A stretch of DNA of 64,000 nucleotides, from the NCBI GenBank assembly GCA_910579995.1, contig CAJTWH010000013.1, positions 1 to 64,000 of the forward strand. Reading direction: 5' to 3'. A program made the translations under genes and the position numbers. The DNA is from an uncultured Muribaculaceae bacterium. GTDB taxonomy: Bacteria; Bacteroidota; Bacteroidia; Bacteroidales; Muribaculaceae. A model generated the notes under the pieces. It had not been told where the DNA came from and did not search any database. It saw only the letters and a list, made by a program, of their open reading frames with translations. The stretch's first letter is position 1, and every line of letters starts with the position of its first letter. Of this stretch, positions 34,552 to 43,656 are shown piece by piece.

Positions 34552-35821
34552 ATCAGCCTACCGCGCTTGGAGCGCCGCCGGCGACCTGCGCCGCCGCCGC
34601 GCCCGATATAAACGATATACCTACGGCGACCAATGGAGCGACTTGGTGCGCGACTCCCGCGGCCGCTTGGTGACAGAACGCGACCAACTCACCGCGAGCG
34701 GCAAGCGCCCCATGATCAACAACCTCATCCGCCAGCTTGTGAAGACGATAGTGGGCCGCTACCGCACGCAGGCAGCCGAGGCGGGCAGATACGACGATGA
34801 GGTGTCGAAGCGCAACAATCTGGCCGAGCTCGACAGCCGTCTGCTCGAGGAGTTCCTCATCTCGGGAACTGCCGTCCAGCGCATTAGCCGGGAGGAACGC
34901 TTCGGCTCTGAGGCCACATGGGTTGACAATGTGGATATGCGCAAGTTTTTTGTCAACCGTTTCCGCGACCCGCGGGGCTGGGATATCAAGCTCGTCGGGC
35001 AGCTGCATGACCTTACTTTTCCGGAGGTGGCACGCCGCTTCGCCGGGGGCTCGCGCCGCAAGGCCGAATCGCTGCGCAAGCTATTCGCCTCGATTGACCG
35101 CGGCGGCTCGTTCGCCGCAGAGTCGCTCGGCGAGCCGGGCGGCAATGTCGATTTCTTCTGCCCGGAAGAGGCCGGCCTGTGCCGCGTGGCCGAGGTGTGG
35201 ACCCTCGACAGCTGCCGCAAAACCGACAGGAAGAACCCCGACTCGCTGACAATCGAGACGGGGTGGCATTGCCGCTGGATGGCTCCGGACGGCACTCTCT
35301 TGGCCGATTATCCGTCGCCCTACCGGCACGGCAGCCATCCGTATGCGGTGAAATTCTATCCGCTCACCGACGGCGAGGTACATTCGTTCGTGGAGGATAT
35401 CATTGACCAGCAGCGGAGTATCAACCGCCTGATAGTGCTTATAGACAAAATCATGGCCACCTCGGCAAAAGGGGTACTGCTCTTCCCTGCCGACCAAAAG
35501 ACCGACAATATGACGTGGGAACAGATCACCGAGCGTTGGGCGCAGTCTGACGGCGTGATACCCATCAGCGGGCGCGGCGACCATCTTCCGCAGCAGGTGA
35601 TGACAAACCCGGGTGCCTCGGGGGCTTATCAGTTCCTGCAGCTTCAGATGAAGCTTTTCGACGACATCTCGGGTGTGGGCGACGCGCTGCTGGGGCGGTC
35701 GAGCATTACGGCGAAAGGGGCTGAAATGCTCGAGAGCCAGCTCAGAAACGCCACAATAGCGCTCGCCGACATCTTCGATACTTTCATCGCCTTCACCGAG
35801 GAGAGGGCCAAGAAGCTGTGA
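34532..35821 (+). CDS. phage portal protein, P22/SU10-like, C-terminally short
   Basis: Portals form the dodecameric DNA entry pore of tailed-phage heads. The N-terminus shows the P22-like pattern: aromatic YRAWSAAGD, YGDQWSDLVRDSRG, then KRPMINNLIRQLVKTIVGRY. The middle has LISGTAVQRISREERFG and wing segments (FVEDIIDQQRSINRLIVLID). The stem-like region ISGVGDALLGRSSITAKGAE is followed by a stop after only 38 more residues. At 429 aa it lacks perhaps 100 or more residues seen in relatives, so the terminal crown is probably missing. A REP palindrome lies 16 nt after the stop. No terminase, tail or lysis gene is nearby. Confidence 0.75.
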   Translation: MEKEILKSAYRAWSAAGDLRRRRARYKRYTYGDQWSDLVRDSRGRLVTERDQLTASGKRPMINNLIRQLVKTIVGRYRTQAAEAGRYDDEVSKRNNLAELDSRLLEEFLISGTAVQRISREERFGSEATWVDNVDMRKFFVNRFRDPRGWDIKLVGQLHDLTFPEVARRFAGGSRRKAESLRKLFASIDRGGSFAAESLGEPGGNVDFFCPEEAGLCRVAEVWTLDSCRKTDRKNPDSLTIETGWHCRWMAPDGTLLADYPSPYRHGSHPYAVKFYPLTDGEVHSFVEDIIDQQRSINRLIVLIDKIMATSAKGVLLFPADQKTDNMTWEQITERWAQSDGVIPISGRGDHLPQQVMTNPGASGAYQFLQLQMKLFDDISGVGDALLGRSSITAKGAEMLESQLRNATIALADIFDTFIAFTEERAKKL

Positions 35822-35837
35822 ACCGCGCGACTACGGA

Positions 35838-35868
35838 CGCGAGCTGCGCTCGCGCCGGGGACGAAAGC
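35838..35868. repeat. REP-like palindrome after portal gene
   Basis: ACGCGAGCTGCGCTCGCG followed by CCGGGGACGAAAG is a full copy of the dispersed REP family. A fragment of the GTTGGTGG family (CACAGACCTCCAACC) follows at 35878-35892. Confidence 0.8.
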
Positions 35869-35899
35869 AGCCCACTGCCCACAGACCTCCAACCAAAAA

Positions 35900-37576
35900 T
35901 CAATGCTTCTCGGGGTTGTTGCGGCTACGGTAGGGCTGGCGGAGAGCCACGCGGCGGATTTTGCCGCTGATAGTCTTGGGCAGCTCATCGACATACTCGA
36001 TCACGCGGGGATATTTGTAGGGGGCAGTCGCTTCCTTTACGAAATTCTGAATCTCCTTGGTGAGCACGGCGCGGTCGCAACCGCGGTAGTCGGGAGCGAG
36101 AACCACTGTGGCTTTTATCACCTGACCACGGATTTCGTCGGGGACACCCGTCACGGCACACTCCACGACGGCCGGATGTTTCATCAGCGCGCTCTCTACC
36201 TCGAATGGGCCGATACGGTAGCCGGAAGATTTGATCACATCGTCGATACGGCTTACAAACCAATAATAGCCGTCGGCGTCGCGGACGGCTACATCGCCGG
36301 TGTGGTAAAGGCCGTCGTGCATGGCTTGTGCTTTTATCTCAGGGTCGTCGAGATATTCGCGGAAGAGGCCGGTGGGGCGTCCGTTATCGATACGGATAAC
36401 TATCTCGCCCTCTTCGCCGTCGGGCACGGGATTACCCTCAGAATCGACAATGTCGATGTCATAGAGCGGTCCTTTCTTTCCCATCGAGCCGGGGCGCGGC
36501 TCTACCCACGGATATGTGCCTACGGTGAGGGTAGTCTCGGTCTGGCCAAAACCTTCCATCAGCGATATGCCGGTGAGCCACTTCCATTCCTCGAAAACGG
36601 ATGGATTGAGGGCCTCACCGGCTATTGTGCAATATCTCAGTGCAGAGAGGTCATAGCGGCCCACATCCTCGCGGATAAGGAAGCGGAAGACTGTGGGAGG
36701 GGCGCAGAATGAGGTGATATGGTAGTCGGAGAGGATACGGAGTATGTCGGCGGGGACAAACTTATCGTAGTCATATACAAAAACATCGGCTCCGGCTATC
36801 CATTGGCCGTAGAGCTTGCCCCATACGGCTTTGCCCCAGCCGGTGTCGGCGAGGGTGAGATGACGGCTGCTCTCGTCGAGATTGTGCCAGCAGCTTGCCG
36901 TGATGATATGGCCGAGGGGGTAGGTGAAGTCGTGGGCCACCATCTTTGGCTCTCCTGTAGTGCCGGAGGTGAAGTAGAGAAGCGATATGTCGGAGTTGCT
37001 GTTTACGAAATCCGGTCGCACAAAGGCAGGTGCAGCGGCAATTCCGGCGTCGAAATCGTGCCAACCGTCGGGTACGCAGGGGCCGGTAGAGATGAGAGCC
37101 TTTACCGAGGGGCACTGCGGCAGGGCGTCGGAGATATGGCGGACAATGGTTTCTTCGCCGGCAGCGACGATAGCCTTGATATAGGCCTTGTTGCAGCGGT
37201 ATTCGATGTCGTGGGGGGTGAGGAGGTGTGTGGCGGGAATTGCCACAGCGCCGAGCTTGTGGAGGGCTATTATAGCGAACCAGAAATGATAGCGGCGTTT
37301 GAGCATGAGCATTACGCGGTCGCCGCGGCCAATGCCGAGCGAGGCAAAGAAAGCTGCCGTGCTGTCGGTGCAGGCTTTCATGTCGGCGTAAGTGAACGAG
37401 CGGAAAGCCCCGTGCTCATCGGTCCAAGTGAGACATACTTTTTGAGGCGCAATTTCAGCCCATGCGTCTACCACATCATAGCCAAAGTTGAAATTCTCGG
37501 GCACAATAAGCTCGAAATTGGCCATGAAATCATCATACGAGGCAAAGCTCGTCTGCCTAAGGAATCTTTCAAGCAT
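35900..37576 (-). CDS. AMP-forming acyl-CoA synthetase (medium-chain ACSM-like)
   Basis: This ANL-superfamily enzyme activates a carboxylate as acyl-AMP and transfers it to CoA. The phosphate loop LLYFTSGTTGEPKM and the ATP motif LMEGFGQTETT are present. A hinge region (YHTGDVAVRD) and the catalytic lysine near the end (TISGKIRRVALR) complete it. The length is 558 aa. The overall pattern resembles acetyl/propionyl/butyryl-type synthetases used to recover short- or medium-chain acids; the exact substrate is not readable. Confidence 0.9.
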   Translation of the reverse strand: MLERFLRQTSFASYDDFMANFELIVPENFNFGYDVVDAWAEIAPQKVCLTWTDEHGAFRSFTYADMKACTDSTAAFFASLGIGRGDRVMLMLKRRYHFWFAIIALHKLGAVAIPATHLLTPHDIEYRCNKAYIKAIVAAGEETIVRHISDALPQCPSVKALISTGPCVPDGWHDFDAGIAAAPAFVRPDFVNSNSDISLLYFTSGTTGEPKMVAHDFTYPLGHIITASCWHNLDESSRHLTLADTGWGKAVWGKLYGQWIAGADVFVYDYDKFVPADILRILSDYHITSFCAPPTVFRFLIREDVGRYDLSALRYCTIAGEALNPSVFEEWKWLTGISLMEGFGQTETTLTVGTYPWVEPRPGSMGKKGPLYDIDIVDSEGNPVPDGEEGEIVIRIDNGRPTGLFREYLDDPEIKAQAMHDGLYHTGDVAVRDADGYYWFVSRIDDVIKSSGYRIGPFEVESALMKHPAVVECAVTGVPDEIRGQVIKATVVLAPDYRGCDRAVLTKEIQNFVKEATAPYKYPRVIEYVDELPKTISGKIRRVALRQPYRSRNNPEKH

Positions 37577-37642
37577 ATAAATCTAAAAATTAAAGCGCCT
37601 GAACAATCAGACGCCGGATATTATGTAGTTATGTATCTTTGA

Positions 37643-38281
37643 TCAGAAGAAGTAAGCCACACGGACAGCCCACTGGCGGTTGCGCGCGCTGAGGTTGTCG
37701 AGCTTGCGTGTGCGTAGGAGATAGGTCATACCCCATGTGTATTGGAGCGAAACCTGCCATTTTTTCCACAACTCGAAACCGCCGCCTGCGGTGAGACCAA
37801 GGTCGCCGCCGGAATATTCGTAGGGATTCTTGGCTCCGTCGTTGCCTTTTATGCGGCTGTGGGCGAAGTTTATCGCGAAGTCAGGGCCGCCGTATACGAA
37901 TGGGGCGATATAGTCTTCGAGGCCGTTCATGCGGGTCCATTTGAAACGGATGTGAACCGGAATCTGGAAAGTATGGAGCATTACGTTCTCGTTGCCGAAG
38001 CCGTCTTGCTGCCATATCGGGCGGCTGCCGAGGTCGGTCTTCGCACCCATCTGGTTGTAGAGAAAGGCGAAATCCATACCGAAACCGATACCCGGGAACA
38101 TGAGCTCACCCTGCACACCTACCTGAAAAGCGACAGTCTTGTCGACATTGAAGAGGTCTTGCTTAAACTTGAGGTCGTTAATGTTAATGCCGACTATCGG
38201 GGCGTATCTGAATTGTGCTACGGCGGGAACAGCGGCTGCGACAGCGATGATGATGAGCAAGAGGGCTCTGTATATTCTCAT
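37643..38281 (-). CDS. outer-membrane beta-barrel protein (OMP_b-brl_2 type)
   Basis: A signal peptide (LLIIIAVAAAVPAVAQ) precedes a compact barrel of alternating strands, for example GIGFGMDFAFLYNQMG, VHIRFKWTRM and GGGFELWKKWQVSLQYTWGM, ending in the aromatic strand RVAYFF typical of outer-membrane insertion. The length is 212 aa. It has the look of the PorT-like barrels common in Bacteroidota. A weak hairpin (GCGCCTG and CAGACGC, near 37595-37614) separates it from the downstream acyl-CoA synthetase. Confidence 0.85.
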   Translation of the reverse strand: MRIYRALLLIIIAVAAAVPAVAQFRYAPIVGININDLKFKQDLFNVDKTVAFQVGVQGELMFPGIGFGMDFAFLYNQMGAKTDLGSRPIWQQDGFGNENVMLHTFQIPVHIRFKWTRMNGLEDYIAPFVYGGPDFAINFAHSRIKGNDGAKNPYEYSGGDLGLTAGGGFELWKKWQVSLQYTWGMTYLLRTRKLDNLSARNRQWAVRVAYFF

Positions 38282-38308
38282 ATTCGTATAATTTCAAGTT
38301 TAATGTGG

Positions 38309-38316
38309 CAAAGATA
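38309..38316 (-). promoter_or_regulatory. promoter -7 box of barrel protein gene
   Basis: The minus strand reads TATCTTTG 28 nt before the start codon. Confidence 0.6.
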
Positions 38317-38364
38317 GCTTAAAAAATTAAGTTATAGGAGAAATTAAAGAAATTTAAGAATATA

Positions 38365-38530
38365 CGCGAGCTGCGCTCGCGCCGGGAACGAAAGGGAGGC
38401 AAGTGGATGGCTGCTGCTATGGCTTGAGGGAACGCGCAAGCTGCGCTCACGCCGGAAACGAAAATAAGCGGCGAGAGGGCGCAGGCGCCCTCTTTTGCCT
38501 TTCTTGCCTTTCTTGCCTTTTTCCTTTTTA
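38365..38530. repeat. degenerate composite repeat with two REP palindromes
   Basis: ACGCGAGCTGCGCTCGCG with GGGAACGAAAG (38365-38395) and a diverged copy, CGCAAGCTGCGCTCACG with GGAAACGAAA (38432-38463), lie in direct orientation. A CTTGCCTTT tract (38489-38530) follows. It looks like a decayed version of the 6.5 and 31.3 kb composites and sits just after the ctpA stop. Confidence 0.7.
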
Positions 38531-38540
38531 GCCTTTCATC

Positions 38541-40136
38541 TTACTCGCTGCCGGTGATGAGGGAGCGGTAGCGGGTGGGGTCGTTGATGAGGTCGAGGGC
38601 GGCGCGGAAGTCGGGGGAGAGGGGAGAGATGGCTTTATAGTATGAGCCGTTCTCGTAGAGGTCGCGGGCTATGAGGCCGGTCATAATCGCCTTTATCATG
38701 GGCTTTGAGGTGTCGTATTGCTCCTGATTGAACTCGACTTCTTTTTCGGTGCCGTTGGCGATGAGACGGTCGAGGAGTTCGTCGGGTATGGCGTAGTCTT
38801 TCTCAAAGTCGGCGGCTGTCGGGTATTCGCTCAGCAGAGCCTTGCGGTTCTGGTCTACATAGTTGATTACGGTGCGGTTGATGATACCTTTGGCGATGAG
38901 GTCGCGATAGTATGTAGAGTAATAGCTTGTGTCGGCGGGGACAAATACGTCAGGGATAATGCCGCCACCGCCGTAGACGGGACGATGGTTACGTAGAGTC
39001 TCATATTTGAGCGAATCGGGGCGTGCAATGCTGTCGGCGCTCCAGAGCTCTCCCGACTTGTAGCGGTTGAGCAGGTCGAGGTAATATTCATCGCCATGGC
39101 CTTTCTCATAGGGGCGCTGTATGCAACGGCCCGAGGGGGTGTAGTAACGCGAAACGGTGAGGCGTATCATCGAGCCGTCGGGAAAGGGGAAGGGGCGCTG
39201 CACGAGTCCTTTGCCGAAAGTGCGGCGGCCAACGACGAGGGCGCGGTCGTTGTCTTGGAGAGCGCCGGCAAGAATCTCGGCAGCCGAGGCCGACGACTGG
39301 TCGGTGATAACGACAAGGCGACCGTCAAGGAAACTGCCCTGCCCTTCGGTGACATATTTGTAAGGTTGGGTGCGGCGGCCGGCGGTGCTCACCACAGGCG
39401 TGCCGACAGGCAGGAACTCAGAGGCAAGCTCGAAAGCGGCACCGAGGTATCCGCCACCGTTGCCTGATACGTCGAGGATAAGGTTTTTCATGCCTTGGCG
39501 GCGCAGTTTGGCCATAGCCTGCTGCACTTCCTTGGCGGTTTCCTCGGCAAAGCGGGTTATGCGTATATAGCCGGTGGTGGGATCGGCCATGAAAGTCTCA
39601 TCGACAGAATAGAGAGGAATGTCGTCGCGGACAACATCGAAGTCAATGATCTCCGGACCACGCTTTACCTTGAGAGTAACGTTTGAGCCTTTGGGGCCGC
39701 GTAGAGTCTTCATCACATCGCGGTTGGCGAGTTTGCGGCCTGCGATTACGGTGTCGTTGGCGCTGATGATACGGTCGCCGGCGAGAATACCGACTTTCTC
39801 CGAGGGGCCACCGGCAACGGTCTGAATGACATATACGGTGTCTTCAAGCATGTTGAACTGGATACCGATACCGCTGAATTTACCTTCGAGGGGCTCGGTG
39901 AACTCCTTTGTCTCCTGCGGCGAGGAGTATTGCGAATGAGGATCGAGGGTCTTGAGCATGGCCACAATGGCCTCGCTGACGATAGTGTCGGAATTTACGT
40001 CCTCAACGTAGAAATTCTCGATAATGGCCTCTGCGGCACGGAGTTTCTGGTCGGGGGTGAAAGACTCGGGTTGGAACTGACACCAAGCGACGGCCGCCAG
40101 AGAGAGGCTCAGCAATGTGATGTATAACTTTTTCAT
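38541..40136 (-). CDS. C-terminal processing peptidase, S41 family
   Basis: This is an exported serine protease of the CtpA/Prc group. A signal peptide (LLSLSLAAVAWCQ) is followed by a PDZ domain (FSGIGIQFNMLEDTVYVIQT, GILAGDRIISANDT). The S41 core then shows nucleophile Ser in TDQSSASAAEILAGAL and general-base Lys in GRRTFGKGLVQ. The start MKKLYITLLSL at 40136 is preferred over an upstream TTG. At 531 aa it has a C-terminal extension of about 150 residues. It lies 2 nt after coaD, at the end of the long lysS operon. Confidence 0.93.
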   Translation of the reverse strand: MKKLYITLLSLSLAAVAWCQFQPESFTPDQKLRAAEAIIENFYVEDVNSDTIVSEAIVAMLKTLDPHSQYSSPQETKEFTEPLEGKFSGIGIQFNMLEDTVYVIQTVAGGPSEKVGILAGDRIISANDTVIAGRKLANRDVMKTLRGPKGSNVTLKVKRGPEIIDFDVVRDDIPLYSVDETFMADPTTGYIRITRFAEETAKEVQQAMAKLRRQGMKNLILDVSGNGGGYLGAAFELASEFLPVGTPVVSTAGRRTQPYKYVTEGQGSFLDGRLVVITDQSSASAAEILAGALQDNDRALVVGRRTFGKGLVQRPFPFPDGSMIRLTVSRYYTPSGRCIQRPYEKGHGDEYYLDLLNRYKSGELWSADSIARPDSLKYETLRNHRPVYGGGGIIPDVFVPADTSYYSTYYRDLIAKGIINRTVINYVDQNRKALLSEYPTAADFEKDYAIPDELLDRLIANGTEKEVEFNQEQYDTSKPMIKAIMTGLIARDLYENGSYYKAISPLSPDFRAALDLINDPTRYRSLITGSE

Positions 40137-40138
40137 AA

Positions 40139-40588
40139 TCAAGGTAAATCGGGCAAAAAGGGTTTGACGTCTTCGCCGTAGGCGTCGAGCTCCCTCACCA
40201 AAGAAGAGGAAAGCGTAGACAGCTCGGGGCGACTAAATAATATAACACTTTCGATACCCGAAAGTTGCATGTTGACGGTAGCTAAATCGCGTTCGTATTC
40301 AAAATCTTTCACCGAGCGTACTCCACGGAGAATGAAACCGGCGCCGACCTGCCTTGCGAGCTGCACCGTGAGGCAAGAATATACCACAACCTCGACGGCC
40401 GGATTATCGGCGTAGAGGCGGCGAATGGCTTCGGCAGCCGCCTCAGCGTCGGCGGCGGGTTTGGCGGCATTGCAGCCGATGGCAATGACAATGCGGTCGA
40501 AAAGCCCGAGGCCACGGGCGACTATGTCGGCATGGCCGCGCGTGAAGGGATTGAAAGAGCCGGGGAAGATGGCAGTCTTACTTTTCAT
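40139..40588 (-). CDS. coaD: phosphopantetheine adenylyltransferase
   Basis: This enzyme makes dephospho-CoA from 4'-phosphopantetheine and ATP. The start MKSKTAIFPGSFNPFTRGHA at 40588 provides the nucleotidyltransferase motif (FTRGH); the longer frame is dropped. RGVRSVKDFEYERDLATVN and the FSRPELSTLSSSLVRE signature are present. The length is 149 aa. It overlaps parE by 11 nt and runs directly into ctpA. Confidence 0.95.
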   Translation of the reverse strand: MKSKTAIFPGSFNPFTRGHADIVARGLGLFDRIVIAIGCNAAKPAADAEAAAEAIRRLYADNPAVEVVVYSCLTVQLARQVGAGFILRGVRSVKDFEYERDLATVNMQLSGIESVILFSRPELSTLSSSLVRELDAYGEDVKPFLPDLP

Positions 40589-42533
40589 CGATATGAGTGT
40601 CGTCCTCAACCACGAGGTTGTCGATAATGAAATTCTGACGCTCCATGGTGTTCTTGCCCATGTAGAACTCGAGCACTTCGGCCACGCCGTCTTCCTTGCG
40701 GAGACTCACGCGGTCGATACGCATATCCTCGCCGATAAAGCCGCGGAACTCGTCGGGCGAAATCTCACCGAGACCTTTGAATCGCGTGATCTCGGCGTTA
40801 GAGCCGAAGCGGGCGATGGCATTGACGCGTTCCTCGTCGGTGTAGCAGTATACGGTGTCGTCGGCAGTGTCGCCGGTGCGCACTTTGCCTGAGCGCTTAG
40901 CCGTCTTCTTGTTGCGGACACGGAAAAGCGGCGTCTGGAGCACGTAGACATGGCCTTTCTTGATGAGGTCGGGGAAATACTGGAGGAAGAAAGTGAGCAT
41001 TAGCAGGCGAATGTGCATGCCGTCGACATCGGCATCGGTAGCTATAATCACCTTGTTGTAGCGGAGTCCATCGAGTCCGTCCTCTATGTTGAGGGCCGCC
41101 TGCAGGAGACTGAATTCCTCGTTGGTATACAGCTCTTTCTGAGTGGCACCGTAGGTGTTGAGAGGCTTGCCGCGGAGCTTGAAGACGGCCTGTGTCTCGA
41201 CATCGCGCACTTTCTCGATAGAGCCGCCTGCAGAGTCACCCTCGGTGATGAAAATCGAGGTGGCATTCTTTCGCTCCTCGTTGCCACGGGAGTCGTTGAG
41301 ATGTACGCGGCAATCGTTGAGCTTGCGGTTGTAGAGGCTTACTTTCTTTGCAGTCTCGCGCGCTTTCTTTGCGACGCCGGCCATAGCCTTGCGGTCGCGC
41401 TCGCTTGCCTGCACTTTCTTGAGGATGATGTCGGCCACCTCGAGCTCGCGGTGGAGGTAGTTGTCGAGCTCCTTGCGGATGAAATCGCCTATGTATTTGG
41501 CGATTGTGGGTCCGTCGGGCTTCATATCACGCGAACCGAGGCGCGTCTTGGTCTGGCTCTCGAACACGGGGTCTACCACATTTATAGCCACAGCGGCCAC
41601 CATGCCGTTGCGGATGTCGGAATACTCGAAATTACGGCCGAAATAATCTTTCATGGTGCGGCTCACGGCCTCTTTGAAAGCCGTGAGGTGAGTGCCGCCC
41701 TGAGTGGTATGCTGGCTGTTGACGAAGCTGTAATACTCTTCGCCATACTGATTTACGTGAGTGATAGCCACCTCGATATCGGGGCCTTTGAAGTGGATTA
41801 TGGGGTAGAGAGGCTCTTGGGTGAGATTCTCTTTTAGGAGGTCTTCAAGACCGTGGCGCGAGATATACGACTTGCCGTTGAAGACAATCTTGAGGCCGGT
41901 GTTGAGGAAAGTATAGTTTTTGAGCAGAGGGACGATGAACTCGTCGCGGAAGATGAAATCGCGGAAAATCTCGGGCGAGGGGCTGAAAGAAACGAGAGTG
42001 CCGTTAGGCTCGTCGGTAGGCTGCACGGGGCTTTCCTCCACCAACTGACCGAGCGAAAAGCGTACATGCTTACATTCGCCGTCGCGGAAAGAGGTGACCT
42101 CGAAATCAGTGGAAAGGGCGTTGACCGCCTTTATACCTACGCCGTTGAGGCCAACAGTCTGAGTGAAAGCGCCTTCCTTGAATTTGCCGCCGGTGTTCAT
42201 TTTTGAAGCAACATCCACTACCGAGCCCAGAGGAATACCTCGGCCATAGTCGCGTACGGAGGCCTTGTGCTCCTCTACATCGACGATAATGCGGTTGCCA
42301 TAGCCCATCATGTACTCATCGATTGAGTTGTCGATGACTTCCTTCAGGAGAACGTAGATACCGTCGTCGCTGTTAGTGCCGTCGCCGAGTTTGCCGATAT
42401 ACATGCCGGGACGCTGCTGAATGTGCTCGTACCATGAGAGCGAAAGGATTGCGTCGTCGTCGTAGGAAGCGGTGGTCTTGGGCTTGCGGGCCTCTTCGGA
42501 GTCGGATATGTTGTCAAAAATATTTTCTTCCAT
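40578..42533 (-). CDS. parE: DNA topoisomerase IV subunit B
   Basis: ParE provides the ATPase of topoisomerase IV, which decatenates daughter chromosomes. The GHKL ATPase domain begins with QQRPGMYIGKLGDGTNSDDG, followed by LLKEVIDNSIDEYMMGYG and GRGIPLG. TOPRIM motifs are FITEGDSAGGS and KVIIATDADVDGMHIRLLML. The 651-aa length fits the topo IV type rather than the longer GyrB. ParC is not in the window. Confidence 0.93.
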   Translation of the reverse strand: MEENIFDNISDSEEARKPKTTASYDDDAILSLSWYEHIQQRPGMYIGKLGDGTNSDDGIYVLLKEVIDNSIDEYMMGYGNRIIVDVEEHKASVRDYGRGIPLGSVVDVASKMNTGGKFKEGAFTQTVGLNGVGIKAVNALSTDFEVTSFRDGECKHVRFSLGQLVEESPVQPTDEPNGTLVSFSPSPEIFRDFIFRDEFIVPLLKNYTFLNTGLKIVFNGKSYISRHGLEDLLKENLTQEPLYPIIHFKGPDIEVAITHVNQYGEEYYSFVNSQHTTQGGTHLTAFKEAVSRTMKDYFGRNFEYSDIRNGMVAAVAINVVDPVFESQTKTRLGSRDMKPDGPTIAKYIGDFIRKELDNYLHRELEVADIILKKVQASERDRKAMAGVAKKARETAKKVSLYNRKLNDCRVHLNDSRGNEERKNATSIFITEGDSAGGSIEKVRDVETQAVFKLRGKPLNTYGATQKELYTNEEFSLLQAALNIEDGLDGLRYNKVIIATDADVDGMHIRLLMLTFFLQYFPDLIKKGHVYVLQTPLFRVRNKKTAKRSGKVRTGDTADDTVYCYTDEERVNAIARFGSNAEITRFKGLGEISPDEFRGFIGEDMRIDRVSLRKEDGVAEVLEFYMGKNTMERQNFIIDNLVVEDDTHIDEK

Positions 42534-42604
42534 AGCAAAATTTAAAGCTTTTTTAAGGGCTTTAAGGTCTTTAGGGTCATTAAGGGCCTTAAGAGCTTAA
42601 TCCA

Positions 42605-43651
42605 TCAATCTTTCTCTACGTGCTGGCGGCGGAGGGGGTGTCGGCAGGCGTCGTCGAAAATGCGGCGGTTGCGGTAGATGTCGATAGCGGCGTAGATAGC
42701 TGCGCGGAGGCTGTCGGGCTTGGCGAGGTTCTTTGCAGCGATGTCGTAGCCGGTACCATGGTCGGGCGAGGTGCGCACGAACGGCAGACCGGCGGTGAAG
42801 TTTACGCCGCTATCCATAGCGAGGGTCTTGAAGGGTGTGAGGCCTTGGTCGTGATACATTGCCAGAATACCGTCGAAATGTGTATATGCTGAGCTTCCGA
42901 AGAAACCGTCGGCGGCGTATGGGCCGAAAGCGAGTATTTTCTTCTCGCGGGCTGCTGCTATGGCCGGAACTATCACTTTCTCTTCTTCCTCGCCAAGGAG
43001 GCCATCCTCGCCGGCATGGGGGTTGATCGACAGCACTGCGATACGGGGCGACTGCACGGCGAAATCACGGCGTAGTGACCGGTCGAACTGCTCAAGCTTC
43101 TCTACAATAAGCTCAGAGGTAATCGCCTCGGAGACTTTCGCCAAGGGTGTGTGTGTGGTGACGAGTGCAATACGCATGTTGTCGTTGCACATAATCATGA
43201 GCGCCTTGTCACCGTCGCCACCAAGGCGGTTCTGGAGATATTCGGTGTGGCCGGGGAAATCGAAGTCGGACGACTGAATGGATTTCTTGTTGATCGGCGC
43301 CGTTACGAGAACGTCGATGTCGCCGGCCTTCAGATCTGCCACGGCAGCTTCGAGGGCTGCGAAAGCGGCTTTACCGGCAGCTTCAGTGGCCATGCCGGGA
43401 TCAATCTTGAGGTCTTCGTCTACGACGTTGACGATATTGTATTGACCGTCGCGGGCGTCGGCAGCCGAGTCAACGCGATTTAGCTGCACCTGCGGCAGCT
43501 CCATTGCCTTGCGGTAGAAAGCGGCGGCCTTGGCGGAGCCGTAGACTACGAAAGTGGCGAGATCGGCCATACGTACATCTTCAAGAGCCTTGAGGATAAC
43601 CTCGTAGCCAATGCCGTTGGTATCGCCGTGAGTGAGTCCTATCTTAATCAT
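42605..43651 (-). CDS. pdxA: 4-hydroxythreonine-4-phosphate dehydrogenase
   Basis: PdxA oxidises 4-phosphohydroxy-L-threonine in DXP-dependent pyridoxal 5'-phosphate synthesis. Family blocks IGLTHGDTNGIGYEVILKAL, the metal-binding FPGHTEYL and MYHDQGLTPFKTLA are intact. The length is 348 aa. It begins 5 nt after rlmN. PdxJ, its usual partner, is not in the window. Confidence 0.94.
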   Translation of the reverse strand: MIKIGLTHGDTNGIGYEVILKALEDVRMADLATFVVYGSAKAAAFYRKAMELPQVQLNRVDSAADARDGQYNIVNVVDEDLKIDPGMATEAAGKAAFAALEAAVADLKAGDIDVLVTAPINKKSIQSSDFDFPGHTEYLQNRLGGDGDKALMIMCNDNMRIALVTTHTPLAKVSEAITSELIVEKLEQFDRSLRRDFAVQSPRIAVLSINPHAGEDGLLGEEEEKVIVPAIAAAREKKILAFGPYAADGFFGSSAYTHFDGILAMYHDQGLTPFKTLAMDSGVNFTAGLPFVRTSPDHGTGYDIAAKNLAKPDSLRAAIYAAIDIYRNRRIFDDACRHPLRRQHVEKD

Positions 43652-43656
43652 TTTAA

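Noticed and set aside
32654..35821. Complete or recent prophage
   Set aside because: No integrase, terminase, tail, lysis or regulator genes, no attachment-site repeats seen, and composition like the host.
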